NCBI GenBank assembly: GCA_036936605.1
Contig: JAUPFV010000002.1
Location: forward strand, 129,254,376 to 129,318,375
From: Limnanthes douglasii subsp. nivea
Lineage: Eukaryota > Streptophyta > Magnoliopsida > Brassicales > Limnanthaceae
DNA length: 64,000 nucleotides
Reading direction: 5' to 3'
The position numbers and the translations under genes are program-made. This document shows, one piece after another, positions 11,019-22,434 of this stretch. Every line of letters begins with the position of its first letter. Within the stretch, counting starts at the first letter, position 1. Under the pieces are notes generated by a model. That model made no database searches and was not told where the DNA came from. It saw nothing but the letters and a program-made list of their open reading frames with translations.

Positions 11019-12780
11019 CACTTTCGCCACCGAGTTTATGGTGAATTTTTAAAAAACTTTGACAACGGCTGACGAACTACGAATTTTAAAAAACGCATAA
11101 TTATGCGTTATAAAAATGACACTTTCTTTAGTCTAACTCTATTTACAATTATGTCATTCTGCCCTCGACATTATTCAATTACTTTTCTTAGTAGTAGTGG
11201 GTTGTTTACTATGTTTGAGTGACCAAAAAACCAGTCAGGAACCTTGAGTGTGCTGTCTTTGTAATTTAGAGTAAATAGTACTAGTAGTTATTGTTTCATC
11301 ATTTTAATAGATATAAATATAGATTTTCATCCTCATGAATTCTTACTTGTAGTAGGTTAGTTCAATTTATTGGAAATATATTTAGGTATGTTGTAAATTT
11401 CCATTCTAATATACACCGACTCTTTACTAGTTAAAATGATATGAGTTTAAGCCAACGACGGATATATTTCTCCTTCATGGAAATATACATTTTTCATTAA
11501 AAAATAAGGTTTGTAGGCTGCGCATTTACAATACATATTTGACTTGAGACTTCAAAGTTATAGTCGTTCATAATTTTTTTTATAAAAGAACTTCTTTTTG
11601 GCCTCCTTCCGGATCAATGTCATATTTTAAAGATCGAAAATAAAAAAGAATTAAGGTGTCAAATTTTGGAGGAGAAAAAATATGAACATGATAATTGTGA
11701 TTAGAAAGACTTCACAACCTCAATAAACATCTAAAGAATGATCATTGAAAATACTATGTCAGGATGGTTATGAAGTGTAGCTTGAAAAATTTATTTGTTA
11801 ATGATATTTTTTTACTTATGTTTTGCAGGATATGTCATTAGGAAATAGAAAAATCATATAAATTACGAATCAGGAAAAAAAATAAACGAATCTTGTAAAA
11901 GTTTAATCTTATAATCACATAAATATATATATATACTATTTCATATTTTATTTTCGTTTGTATAATCATTATATCATTACTTTACGAGGATTATTGTGTA
12001 CGACGATAACAATAATTGCAATAATTGATTGATTCATTTGTTTATTATTATATAGTGAAATATATTATTTTATTAATATATTTTTTTGAAAATTAACGTA
12101 ATATAATCCAAACTCATTATTGATGAGTAATATTAAATTTTTAATACTACAAATGGTTAGGAATGGAAACAATCATTCCTACCGTCTAGATACTTGATAA
12201 TCTGGACCACACACAAATATGTCAAAACCATTCTTTGACCAACGGGAGGCTACCCTCAATTCACCTCTCTTCTAGAAAAACAAATCATTTCGTCTTTGTT
12301 GAAATGTCATCGATATACAACCCCTTCTTGTTGGGTAACTATAATACTGCTAATTAAAAGTATTAAAACATTACTCATTATCAAGTTAACAGTATTAAAT
12401 TAATTTTTTTTTAACAATTTTAATTTTTTTTCCAAAACATATCATTTAGAATACTTATTTGATTCTTCTTGTAAATATAAATATAACAGTGATTTTGGTT
12501 TTATGTTTAGAATTACCATTCAAAAGATACGAATTTTTTAAAAATAATATTTTTCTTCTTCTTTAGTTCAAAGTCACTGTACAATATAATTAAAAAAAGT
12601 ACTATAGTATTTTTTAACTTTTAATACCAAATGTATTTTAAACTAATGTTAGGGTTTATATGAAAATAATAAAAAAAGGTGAAAATGAAAAATAACAAAT
12701 TGTCGGAGACTTTACGCGTATGTCTATTCGAGGTCGAGTATTATTAAAAAGCTATATAGTGTAAAACTTAAGTGGTTATG
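11019..12780. other. AT-rich spacer without recognised gene
   Basis: No open frame of note on either strand; many poly-A and poly-T runs and a short ATATAT run near 11924. It separates Tat element 1 from the LINE. Confidence 0.6.
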
Positions 12781-12959
12781 GATACCAAAAACTCTGAATC
12801 AGACAAGTAAAAAAATGAAAATCCTGGAATTGCTCCAAAAATGGAGAGTGCTTTCTAAAACTCTAAGAAAGCACATCTCATCCTCTTAAGCCATTCTCCT
12901 TCTTCCTTCAAGATCTTCTTATACTCTCTTTGGATGCAACTAATCTAATCATTATGGGG

Positions 12960-14179
12960 TTTCTCATAATTTAAGATGCAATAAGAAACATCAACAACAA
13001 TCAAAAGAATCTGCAGAGTGATAAAAAAGATAGAACATCCCATAATAAAGGTAACAATAAATTGAGTTATGCTGATATTGTAAAGAAAACGAGTAACAAC
13101 TATGATAAACTTGATTTTGAGCCATAAAGTTCTGTTGAAAATCAAAACCATAATCGATCCAATACAGTAGTGAGGTTCTTGATGAGTTGAAGCATCAATC
13201 AAAACACACAATTGTGGTTAAGTTTTCTCAAGGCTTGCTTAAAAGAAATCTTATTCTTCAATTTTTACAATCTTTAAAACTGGAGGCAGATTATAGATAC
13301 AAAATATGGGATTCAAGACATATTATCTTCGAATTTGACTTGAAACCGGATCTATGTAAAATGTGGCATATAACGGTTTGGACTATAGGCAATACAGTGA
13401 TGCGCCTATTGAAATGGACTAAAGACTTCAGCACGAATCATGGAAGCTCGATCACACCTGTTTGGATAAAAATTAATAAACTGCATGGACATTTATTCAA
13501 CAATAATGTAATCAATACCATTGATTATAAAATTTTGGATCCCTTGATTGTCAAAGTTCCAGAAGAAAATAGAGCCTTTCATGCTTCTTGTTCTGCCTGG
13601 ATATAAATGGACGTTACTAACAAGTTATTGAATGATGTCTGGATTGGTTTTGTATAAAACCAAGGTTGTTGGGCTAGAATCAGCTACGTGAACATACCTT
13701 TGTATTGTAAACATTTCCATCACTTGGGTCACAGTTTGCAACAATGTAAGAAAAGTCAGATGGATGCTAAAATTGAACCAGAGAAGAAGCAGGACACCGC
13801 TGCAAAGGATGATATGATCATTACTCATCAGGAAAGAAATAATATCAACAAAAATATTAACAACAAACATATTAAATCTGTTATAATTAATCATCAAGAC
13901 AACAATACTAATAAAGTTACGAATGAATGTAATCAAAAAGTCATAATAAAAGATCAAGACATTAAATGCTCTGATAAAGTTAGCTTCATTACTCATGAAC
14001 AAGGCAAAATAATAGAAGCCATTCAGACTTTAAATTATGGGCACAATGTAGCCATTGCAGGGGACTATGAAAATCTTGATACTAATAATCCATCTCCTAA
14101 GCCCAACCACATTAGAAGCTTACATAATTCTCCAATCCGAAAGAATAACAATAAGGAGCTTATTTCTAATTCTCCATAA
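12960..14179 (+). pseudogene. LINE ORF1 (DUF4283, zinc knuckle)
   Basis: From about 13040 the plus strand reads NKLSYADIVKKT, then, after a stop, a DUF4283-like domain (13187-13603: TIVVKFSQGLL, YKIWDSRHIIFEF, PVWIKINKLHG). A second frame from 13688 has VNIPLYCKHFHHLGHSLQQC, where the second Cys of the CX2CX4HX4C knuckle is replaced by Phe. The C-terminus is Asn/Lys-rich and ends at 14177-14179. Stops near 13130, 13604 and 13657 break it. In this family ORF1 binds nucleic acid and forms the ribonucleoprotein. Confidence 0.75.
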
Positions 14180-14337
14180 TTCTACAGAGATGACCAAGAC
14201 AACGGTTTTGGAGAAATATTGGACAAGAAAATCAAGGAAACGAAATAAAAAAAAGAAAAACAAGAACAACATCATCAAGGCACTGCACTTCACATGAACA
14301 AATATATCTAAATCATTCCATACTAATAATAATTAAC

Positions 14338-16531
14338 ATGATTAATTGGAACATAAGATGTATAAATAATACATCATCTATTATAAGACTCAATTATTTG
14401 ATTAAGAAAAATAAGGCTAAATTTGTGGCTATTCAGGAACCATTGATTAACAATGATAATATGGTTAACATTGCAAGAAAATTGGGTTTTAACAAATTCA
14501 CTCATAACATATCTAATAAGATCTGAATTTTCTGGCATGATGATCTCACTGACCACAATCAATGTATTCATTCTGAAGTTAGCTTCCTGTCTGACTATAA
14601 ATGTTTTTTTATTGATTGTGGTCTATGCAAAGTGTCAGAGAATCAATATAATTGATCTTTGGAATACTTTAAAATTTATCTCGATTACAACCCTTGATTG
14701 GATGATCTGTGGTGACTTTTAATGGTGTTTGTCTATTGATGAGCAACTTGGATGTACTAATTTCTGTCATAATAGCACTAATGATTTCAATGAGATGATT
14801 AGCGAATGTAGGATTGAAGATGCAGTTATGCTGGTTTCAAATACACATGATTAAACAATTCAAAAAGGAAACGTTTAGACACGGTATTCATTAACAACAA
14901 GTGGTCTGAATCCTTTGGTGACATAAAAGTTATTCACAAAGCTAGAACTTGCTCTGATCACATGCCTTTGCTTATTCAATATCTAATGATAATGTTAGGA
15001 CTAAGAAAATTAATAAATTTCAAGATATATCGGCTCTTGATAATGAGTCTCTTCATTTTATGGAAATAAACTGGAATCAAAAGATCGATGGAGATCCTAT
15101 ATTTAGATTTTGGCACAAACTGAAAATGCTTAAGAATGGTTTGATTACATGGAAAAAATTATATTTTGGTAATATCTTTAATAAGTTGCAGGCTCTTAAA
15201 GATGAAGTTCAAATATTTAAGCTCAATCATCAAGTTCACAACAATACTGAAACTAGAACTCAACTCTCTAAAGCTAATGCACTTCTTATTCAAGCATAAA
15301 GAATGGAGGAAACTTATTGGATGAAGAAATGTTATGCTAATTGGGCAGTTGAAAGAGGCAAAAACACAAAGCTCTTTCATAACTATGTTAAAAGTAAAAG
15401 AAAAAAAAACTGCATCAATGAAATTAAAATAGGCAGTACCTAGATCATTGACAAGAATTCCATTGGCCTTTCTGTTGTTAACTTCTTTAAAGGTTCTCTT
15501 ACTGACTCTCCATACAATAACAAGATTGATGAGAAGGACAAAATAATGGATCCTCTCTTAAACAACATCCCAACCTTAATTAAAAATGAAGATAACCATA
15601 TGCTAATGCAACTTTCTAATAAAGGCAAAATTTGAAATATTATCAACAACTTAAATTCTGCTAGTGCCTCAGGTATGAACGACTATAATCAATGTTTTTA
15701 TAAAAGTTGTTGGAAAATAATTAAGACTGACCCCATCAATTCTATGCAATCTTTCATGCTTGGCAAAAATATTCACAATGACATCTTAGCTACATGCATT
15801 TTCTTGATTTCTAAGGCTGCAAACCCCTCCAAATGGAAGGATTTCAGACCCATCAGCCTCTGCTCCCTGTTAAATAGAATCATGTCAAAGATTATGAATA
15901 ACAGAGTGACGAAAATCCTTTCTAAAATCATATATAGCAATCGATGTGGATTTGTTCATGTTAAATGTATTCAAGAGAACATTCTTATTTCCAAATAACT
16001 TCTTTTTTATCTCAACAGAAAAGTCATGGATATAAATATTCTAATTCATCTTGACAAGTCAAAAGATTTTGACAAAATAACTCATTATTTCATTCTCAAA
16101 GTTCTTAGTAAGTTTGGATTCTCTAATAAATTCATTAGCCTTATTAAAAAGATGATCACTTATGTTCATGTTTCTATGCTTATTAATGGTGAGACCATTG
16201 GGTATTTCAAAACTATGAAAAGGCTGAGGCAAGGAGATCCAATCTCTCATAGCCTTTTTATCCTTGCTGATGAAGTCTTATTAAGGGGTCTTAACACTTT
16301 GTTTGCTTCCAACAAAGCAATGTGTTACAAAAATAGAAGTACTCTTGTTATAAATAGTTTGGCGTTTGCTGATGATATACTCTTATTCACTAACGTTAAA
16401 GATTTTACTTTAGACAACCATAGTACCTTTCTTCAGAACTATCAAGCTATATCAGGTCATGTGATTAACAAGAATAAAATGAAAATAATTATTGCTACTG
16501 GGATTAATTTAACAAATATCAACATTATAAC
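14338..16531 (+). pseudogene. LINE ORF2, first part: endonuclease and reverse transcriptase
   Basis: The start ATG at 14338 opens with MINWNIRCINN...FVAIQEPL, the beginning of the endonuclease/exonuclease/phosphatase fold. The reverse transcriptase spans about 15675-16531: DFRPISLCSLLNRIMSKIM, then HLDKSKDFDKI (first catalytic Asp), RLRQGDPIS and LAFADDILLF with both Asp of the catalytic box kept. At least eight stops or frameshifts lie between 14523 and 16000. The frame is interrupted at 16531 by Tat element 2 and resumes at 25682. Confidence 0.88.
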
Positions 16532-16880
16532 TGATGAGATAAAAAGTGACTAAGGTGTGAATCTTGGATCTAGGGTTTGATGTGACTAGAGAGGAAAATA
16601 TAGAGAGAGAAAGTAGAAAGAGAAAGTATTTAATAATGCCCACCAACCCAAAAAAGAGGTTCCCTTATATAGTGGGTGAGGTGCCCCCACCTTTTTCCTT
16701 TGTGGTCCTTTAACATTTCTAGTTTGTCTTTACAAATTGGTCCCTTACTTCCCTATACTTAGGGATATTATCCTCAAACTTTGAGCTCCCCTTTACATAT
16801 ATAAAAATAAGACAAATACATTTATTTTTCTCTATAATTAATATTTCCAATCTCGAGCCCGGTGATTTATTGCCTCATCA
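16532..16880 (-). repeat. LTR of Tat element 2 (3' LTR in element orientation)
   Basis: 349 bp, direct copy of 25326-25676, begins TGATGAGATAAA and ends CCTCATCA. It contains TTATATAGTG near 16672, a possible TATA element on either strand. Confidence 0.9.
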
Positions 16881-16898
16881 GTAGCCCCCCCCCCCCAG
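16881..16898 (-). promoter_or_regulatory. Polypurine tract of Tat element 2
   Basis: On the minus strand a run of 12 G followed by CTAC stands directly before the LTR. It is the equivalent of the A6G4 tract in Tat element 1. Confidence 0.65.
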
Positions 16899-17542
16899 TA
16901 TTCAAGAGCTTAGGAGTGAAGACTCGTCATAATTTGGCTCGAGTAGCTTCTAGCGTGTTACTGCTTCGGGCTTTCCACTTTATTATCGGGAATCTCTGAC
17001 TCCTCGTTCTTGTGGCTTACTTGTCTTCTTTCTTGCAGGAACGATGTATCATTCAAAAATGTGATTGCATCGGGCTTTCCACTTGACCATCGGGCATCTC
17101 TGGATCCTCGTTCTTGTGGCTAACTTGTGTGCTTTCTTACGGGACCACCGTGTCCAATCTGTTTACAATCCTCGCAACACTTAGGAGATGATTCAGTTGC
17201 TTAGTCTTAGGCCACCAAATCCTGGGGCTCTTGGTGATGGGCCGGACTCGGGTCAAAAAATGCTGCTAGCCCATCTGGCTAAAAGAGACCGTCTCGTTCC
17301 TCGTTGTTAGTGTACACGTGGGGCTTGTTTGTGGTACACTCGTGTTCAGACGTCGCCTCTCATCTACTAAGCTAGCTCAATGATGGCATATCTCTCTTGT
17401 AATTGATGATGGCTTCCACGTGTTACTCTCTTATTTGATGCGCGTCTGATCACACGCCTCTCCAGGAGACTCTTCACATCCCGCGGCTCTTTACCTTTCG
17501 ACTTCCCCATACAGAAGAAAGTTAAGGCTCAAGGATGCCTAT

Positions 17543-17550
17543 AAATATGC
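17543..17550 (+). promoter_or_regulatory. TATA box of the antisense gene in Tat element 2
   Basis: TATAAATA stands about 150 bp before the first coding-like stretch of the antisense gene, on the plus strand, followed by a TC-rich leader. It corresponds to the TATA box at 1352-1359 in Tat element 1. Confidence 0.5.
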
Positions 17551-18433
17551 ATTCCCTTTGATCATTATTTTCTTCCTTAGAGAAATTTTAGTGAGAGAAA
17601 GTGTTATCCTTGCTCATTCGAAAGACAGAATCCGTTGTGTTTATGAGAAAGAAAGTTCCGAAGAAAAATTGAAAGCCTAAGGAGATAAAGAAGTATGTGT
17701 TCGGGTTTATCGATTACGCGAGCATTGTTGATAGGGCTGAAGAATACCGTGCCGCGGGATTAATTTGGGATTCCACCAAAAGTCCACATACATCTGTTAT
17801 CCCTCCTCACGATCCCGTCGGTCATCACCTGTGCCCGTGGAAATATTTTTGCCGCAAGAACTGCCTACTGTCCAGACCCCAAACCAGTTCTTATTTCTTC
17901 GAGTGACCTTACCTGGAGCCCCCTGCCGGTCTTTCTGGTCACCTGAACACTAAACCAGTAACTCCCATTGGTGATTTAACTAGTTCTTCTGCTCCCGGTC
18001 AATATTTGAAAACCAGAAACCGACCCAAGTTTCTTACAATAGGAGATTCTAGTGCATCATCCACACCCGAAATGGTGCAGCTAATTGATATTATTATCGG
18101 TGTCCAGACAGGCGTTAACACCGCTACTACTCATCGGTCATTGCTCAAAGTAATGCTGAGCGTCAGAGGATGGAGCGAGACGTATTGAAAAACCTGCAAG
18201 ACATCGACCCCTAATATAAGCGCATCGCTAGTAGCTCAAGCTTTGTAAACCCCGCCTCGGTCAAGGACAAAATTACAGCTCATTCAAAGATTTTAGAAGA
18301 AACCGACCTTATTGATGCTGAAAAAAAGATGACCGCTGTTGTAAAGGCCCAGAGGCGCCCGTTGATGATGATCCCGTGGCTTATGTAGGAGTTGATCCCA
18401 AAGAGGGGAACCAAGCAGAAAAAGAGGTTGCAG

Positions 18434-18762
18434 CTGAACGCGAAAGGGGTTGCTGTTATTGTTCCTCCCAAAGAGCCTCTTCCTCCTGAGATCGAGGTAG
18501 TGATGACGACCAGCTATCACCGGTCTCTGTGCAGGGACAATGTTATTACCTTGTACAAAGGAAAGTACTTATATTATACTCTGAAGGAACAACCCGAGTT
18601 GAAGGCGAAGGGGTTGTTGCTATTGTTCCTCCCGAAGAGCCTCTTCCTCCTGAGATCGAGACAGTGATGACGACCAGCTATCACCGGTCTCTGTGCAGGG
18701 ACAATGTCATTACCTTGTATAAAGGCAAGTACTTGTATTATACTCTGAAGGAAAAACCCGAG
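18434..18762. repeat. 164-bp tandem duplication inside antisense gene 2
   Basis: The unit containing GTTCCTCCCAAAGAGCCTC starts at 18461 and recurs at 18625, an offset of 164 bp that holds to the ACCCGAG boundary. The length is not a multiple of three, so the duplication shifts the frame. The two copies differ at only a few bases. Confidence 0.9.
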
Positions 18763-19238
18763 CTACTAATCCGATGGGGCATACCACAAAGCGTAAAAGT
18801 TCATTTTCCCAATCCTGGGGAGACGCCATTACATGTTAGGACCCGGGAGATAATTATTTTTACCGATCTCTTCAACTGGGGTCTCAGACTTCCTCTGGAC
18901 CCCAAAATTGTGAGGTATTTTGAGGTTATTGGTTTTTGTCCGTCCCAGCTGACTCACAACGCTTGGTACACGCTAATGTCCTGAATCTTGGCCTCTCGAC
19001 TGTCCGACCATGTCATGCCAATGGAAGAGTATGTCTGCCATGTCTGGCCTTTCTAAATCGCCAAAGTTACCTTTCTATTATTCTTCTTTGGAAAATACCT
19101 GGAAGATAGTGAATGATTTCTTGGAAGGTGACAAGTCATGGAAGAATCGGTTCATTTTCGCCAATCGTTGTTGGGAAAATAGACGACCCTATACTCCTGA
19201 GAACCCGAGGCGTTTGTTGCGCACGTGGATTTCTGACG

Positions 19239-19277
19239 GTAATATATATATATATAATATCTGAGTTGTTGTTTCAG
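19239..19277 (+). other. Remnant of the conserved intron in antisense gene 2
   Basis: GTAAT...TTTCAG at exactly the codon and phase of the intron at 2789-2879, but only 39 bp and mostly TA repeat. That is below the usual lower limit for plant introns, so it is probably a shrunken relic. Confidence 0.55.
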
Positions 19278-20770
19278 TGTGCAATGAGCATATCTAGGAG
19301 CTGAAAAAATGATTATTTTGAAGCTGCCAAGTTGACCTTCCATTATCTAAAAGACTATGTTTGGAATAACTGGGGTCGGGTGTTCCATAGATGCTTCAAG
19401 AATACCAACTTGATAATGAGTACCTCCGACACTGCTCTAACGAGCCTCTGACCGCAGAACAGTTGCGTCAGCCACCCAGTTTGGTGGACTTGGTTGCAAA
19501 GACCGACGCAACTAACGCACATTTATTTCTGCCAAAGCGTAATAGGGCGCCGAGTAAGCGCTCGAAGTCTGATGAAATTGCCGAGCAGGAAAATAAAGGT
19601 GAGGATGAGGTTGAGGGGAAAGAGCCAGTAGTTTTTGCGGATGCTGGGAAGGTTAGTTGTAAGGAGGAGGAGGTTAAGAAGAAAATAAAGAAATCTGTGG
19701 TCGATGGTAATGAAGCCAAAAGACCAAAAACAACGAATAAGAAGGTAGACTCTAAGTCAGGAGTGGTTGGGACGGCTCTGTCGGGCGTCGAGAACACTAC
19801 TATTCTAGCTCTCTTCGAGCAGTATGGAGAAGATGCCAAGGCCGCAGATCTTGCTGCACCATGAGCGCTTTTGGCGGAGAACGTTACCGTCGTGGTGATT
19901 GTCGATGGAGATGAAGTTGGTGAGCTCACCCAAGAGAAGAAAATGTTCGGCCCCTCTGATGTAAAGAGAGATGACGGAGACTCGTCTAGCGGGATGAAAC
20001 TACCCGTGCTTTCGGTGCCTGGAAATTCAAATACTTTTCCCTTGTAGTGTAATGACATCTTTTCTTTATCGCTATATAGCATGATTGTACCGTTTCCATG
20101 AAAGAAAGACGGGTGGGGCAACTGAGCCAAGAGTTGTGAGATGCCAAAAAACTTACGACTGAGTTGAAGAAAGAACTCAAGGAGAGGGATGAAGGCAAAA
20201 AGCTTCTGGAGGATAGGGCTAAAAGCGCGGAAGAGAAAGCGTCGAAATCTGAGGCGGCCCTCACATCTCTTCAAGCAAAGAACAATTTCATGAGCTCCTC
20301 TCTTTTGCGAGTCAGGAAAGATTGTGATAATAAAGGGTGTCACTTGACAACACTGAAAGTCCATAATCAGTTTCTCCGCCACTTAGTGGTAAATAATACC
20401 AAGGAAACCGACGAGCTTCGGGATCTTGGCAAAGCTGAAAATGCCAATTTTTCCGCCAAGTGTAAAAAGCTAATAGAAGGGGAAGTGGCCGATGCTAAAG
20501 CCGTGCATGTTTTAAACCTGCATAGCAAATTTCCGACCTGCTATTGGGCTCGATGTGATTGGATGTTCCAGAAGAGGAACGCTCGCCCGACGCTGTTTGT
20601 GAAGATGAGGAAAGAGATGACATTGATATGTCAGATACAGATTCTGACAATGAAGATGCCTGAATTTGTTTGTTGTAATTTTTTGTTGTAGTTTTTGCCC
20701 GTGGAGGCATGTTTTGTAGAGGAACTGAAAATGTTGTTGGTTATGTTATGGCTTTGTTCGTTCTACGTTA

Positions 20771-21240
20771 AATAAGGTCGGGATAAAGATGTAGATCAGC
20801 TTTAAACTAAAAAAAACCCTTTTAGGTTTGGGATAAACGTAGATCAGCTTAAGCTGAAAAACTTATTAAAAGTTCGTGATAACTTATAGATCAGTTAAAA
20901 CTGATAAACCGGTTAAGGTTCGGTATAACATGTAGATCAATTTAAAATTGAAAATTTCCCTTTTAGGTTCTGGATACATGTAGATCAGTTAAAACTGAAA
21001 AATTGGTTAAGGTTTGGTATAACATGTAGATCAATTTAAAATTGAAAATTTCCCTTTTAGGGTCAGGATAAATGAAGATCAGTTAAAACTGAAAAACCAG
21101 TTAAGGTTCGGTATAACATGTAGATCAATTTAAAATTAAAAATTTCCCTTTAAGGGTCGGGATAAATGTAGATCAGTTAAAACTGAAAAACAGGTTAAGG
21201 TTCGGGATAACATGTAGATCAATTTAAAATTGAAAAAATT
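20771..21240. repeat. 46-48 bp tandem array with 94-bp higher-order period in Tat element 2
   Basis: The motif GTAGATCA recurs about every 46-48 bp (20791, 20839, 20886, 20932, 20980, 21026 and on). Two alternating monomer types make a 94-bp dimer; ACATGTAGATCAATTTAAA recurs with offsets of exactly 94 bp (motif TGTAGATCAA at 20931, 21025, 21119, 21213). Each monomer holds a small inverted repeat, CAATTTAAAATTG or CAGTTAAAACTG. It lies between integrase and antisense gene, the variable 3' region of Tat elements known to give rise to satellites. Confidence 0.92.
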
Positions 21241-21373
21241 GGATTACCGAACTCAAGGATTATGTCTATCAACTCTTCAGTTGATAGACTTTCCTAGAGG
21301 TCTTCTCCTTTAATAACGCATCTGTAATTTTAAAGGCAAAATGAGTAGGCTAAATAGATTGGTTGCTATGGAT

Positions 21374-21422
21374 GCCTCATTAAAACCTCATCGCGCCACC
21401 AAGGTAGGAAAGAGTGCACCCC
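21374..21422 (-). other. Conserved Tat non-coding block, element 2
   Basis: CCTCATTAAAACC, CGCGCCACC and GGTAGGAAAGAGT in the same order as at 4812-4856 and, more diverged, at 61098-61142. Confidence 0.65.
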
Positions 21423-21473
21423 CGATCAAAAGTTTTTACATAGTTGTAATTAATCATAAAAAACACTAAAAAT

Positions 21474-22434
21474 TTAATCCAAATAAATTTTTAGATACTC
21501 AATATTCCAGGGGATTCGCAAGAGTTGCACATGCTTGTCTTGAAGCCTGTAGGTGTCATTCTTGACTTTTTCCACGACTTGGTATGGACCTTCCCAGTTT
21601 GGTGCGCGCTTACCAAGGCTTTTATCTTTAGTGTGTAGAAAAACTCTTCTCAAAACCATATCTCCGACTTTTAACTCTCGTTGGCGAACTCTCGATGCGT
21701 ATCGACTCCTCATCGTGGTCTGGTAGTGTAGTGAATTTAAATGTGCTCGACTTCTTTTCTCTTCTACCAAATCAAGAGCCAAAGATTTGTCGTCTCCATT
21801 TCTGTTCTCGTCATAGCTCCCGACCCTGAATGAGGGGAAAATTATCTCGACAGAAGTTACCGCGTCCATTTCATAAACCAAAGCATAATCTAATTCATGG
21901 GTTGCTGTTCGGGGAGTTGTGCGGTAGGCCCAAAGTACTTCATGCAAATAGTTCGACCATTTGCCATCTTTTCCTTTTAAGTTTTTCTTGAGTCTGTCTA
22001 TAATAGTCCAATTTGTGACCTCGACTTGACCATTGGCCTGCGGGTGGAAATGTGCCGAAAAACACAGCCTGATTCTATGAGACGAACAAAAAGACTTCAT
22101 TTTATTGCTATCAAACTGTGGTCCGTTATCTATGGTGAGTCTCTGAGGGGACCCCATATCTACAAGAGATGTTTGACCAGATGAATTTGATGATATGTTT
22201 AGTCTTCGTTCCCGATAATGGCTCGACCTCAACCCACTTAGAGAAATAATCCACTGCAACTACTATCATCTGCCTTCTGCCAGATGCCATTGGTAATGGC
22301 CTCACCAGATCCATTCCCCATCGGTCAAAATGGAGGCCTTCTGAGATTGATTCCAGGGAAACAGCAGGCATGTGAATTACGTTTGCAAACCTCTGACATG
22401 TATCACACGTTTTCACCATTATTCCCGACCACAT
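21474..22434 (-). pseudogene. Integrase of Tat element 2
   Basis: Two overlapping minus-strand frames. 22434-22126 has CDTCQRF (end of the zinc-binding part) and RWGMDLVRPLPMASG with the first catalytic Asp. 22259-21474 has TIDNGPQFDS (second Asp), GQVEVTNW (Glu), AYRTTPRTATHE and the C-terminal WEGPYQVVEKV, ending at the TAA before 21474. A frameshift near 22150-22250 separates them. The DDE triad is complete. The upstream part joins directly to protease sequence, marking a large deletion. Confidence 0.87.

Larger units (their letters stand above)
17695..20691 (+). pseudogene. Antisense gene of Tat element 2 (putative gypsy-type transposon domain)
   Basis: Homologue of 1457-4402. The N-terminal third is badly broken; an ATG lies at 17695. 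The conserved core is in 18529-18981: LIRWGIPQSVKV, REIIIFTDLFNWGLRLPLDPKIV, FCPSQLTHNAWYTLMS. It continues at 19010-19238 (NDFLEGDKSWKNRFIFANRCWE). After a short GT...AG interval at 19239-19277 comes NDYFEAAKLTFHYLKDYVW, matching the exon 2 start of element 1, then a Lys/Glu-rich linker, a coiled coil (20164-20480) and an acidic tail to 20691. Element 2 reads through NWGLRLPLDP where element 1 has its frameshift. Lesions include a 164-bp out-of-frame duplication (18434-18762), TGA at 18982 and several later stops. Function unknown. Confidence 0.72.

Noticed and set aside
19468..20382. Minus-strand 304-codon frame
   Set aside because: It is the shadow of the charged linker and coiled coil of antisense gene 2, rich in Ser/Phe/Leu with no recognisable domain.
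20771..21240. CRISPR-like array
   Set aside because: Repeats and spacers both repeat with a 94-bp dimer period, and the host is a plant; it is a retrotransposon tandem array.
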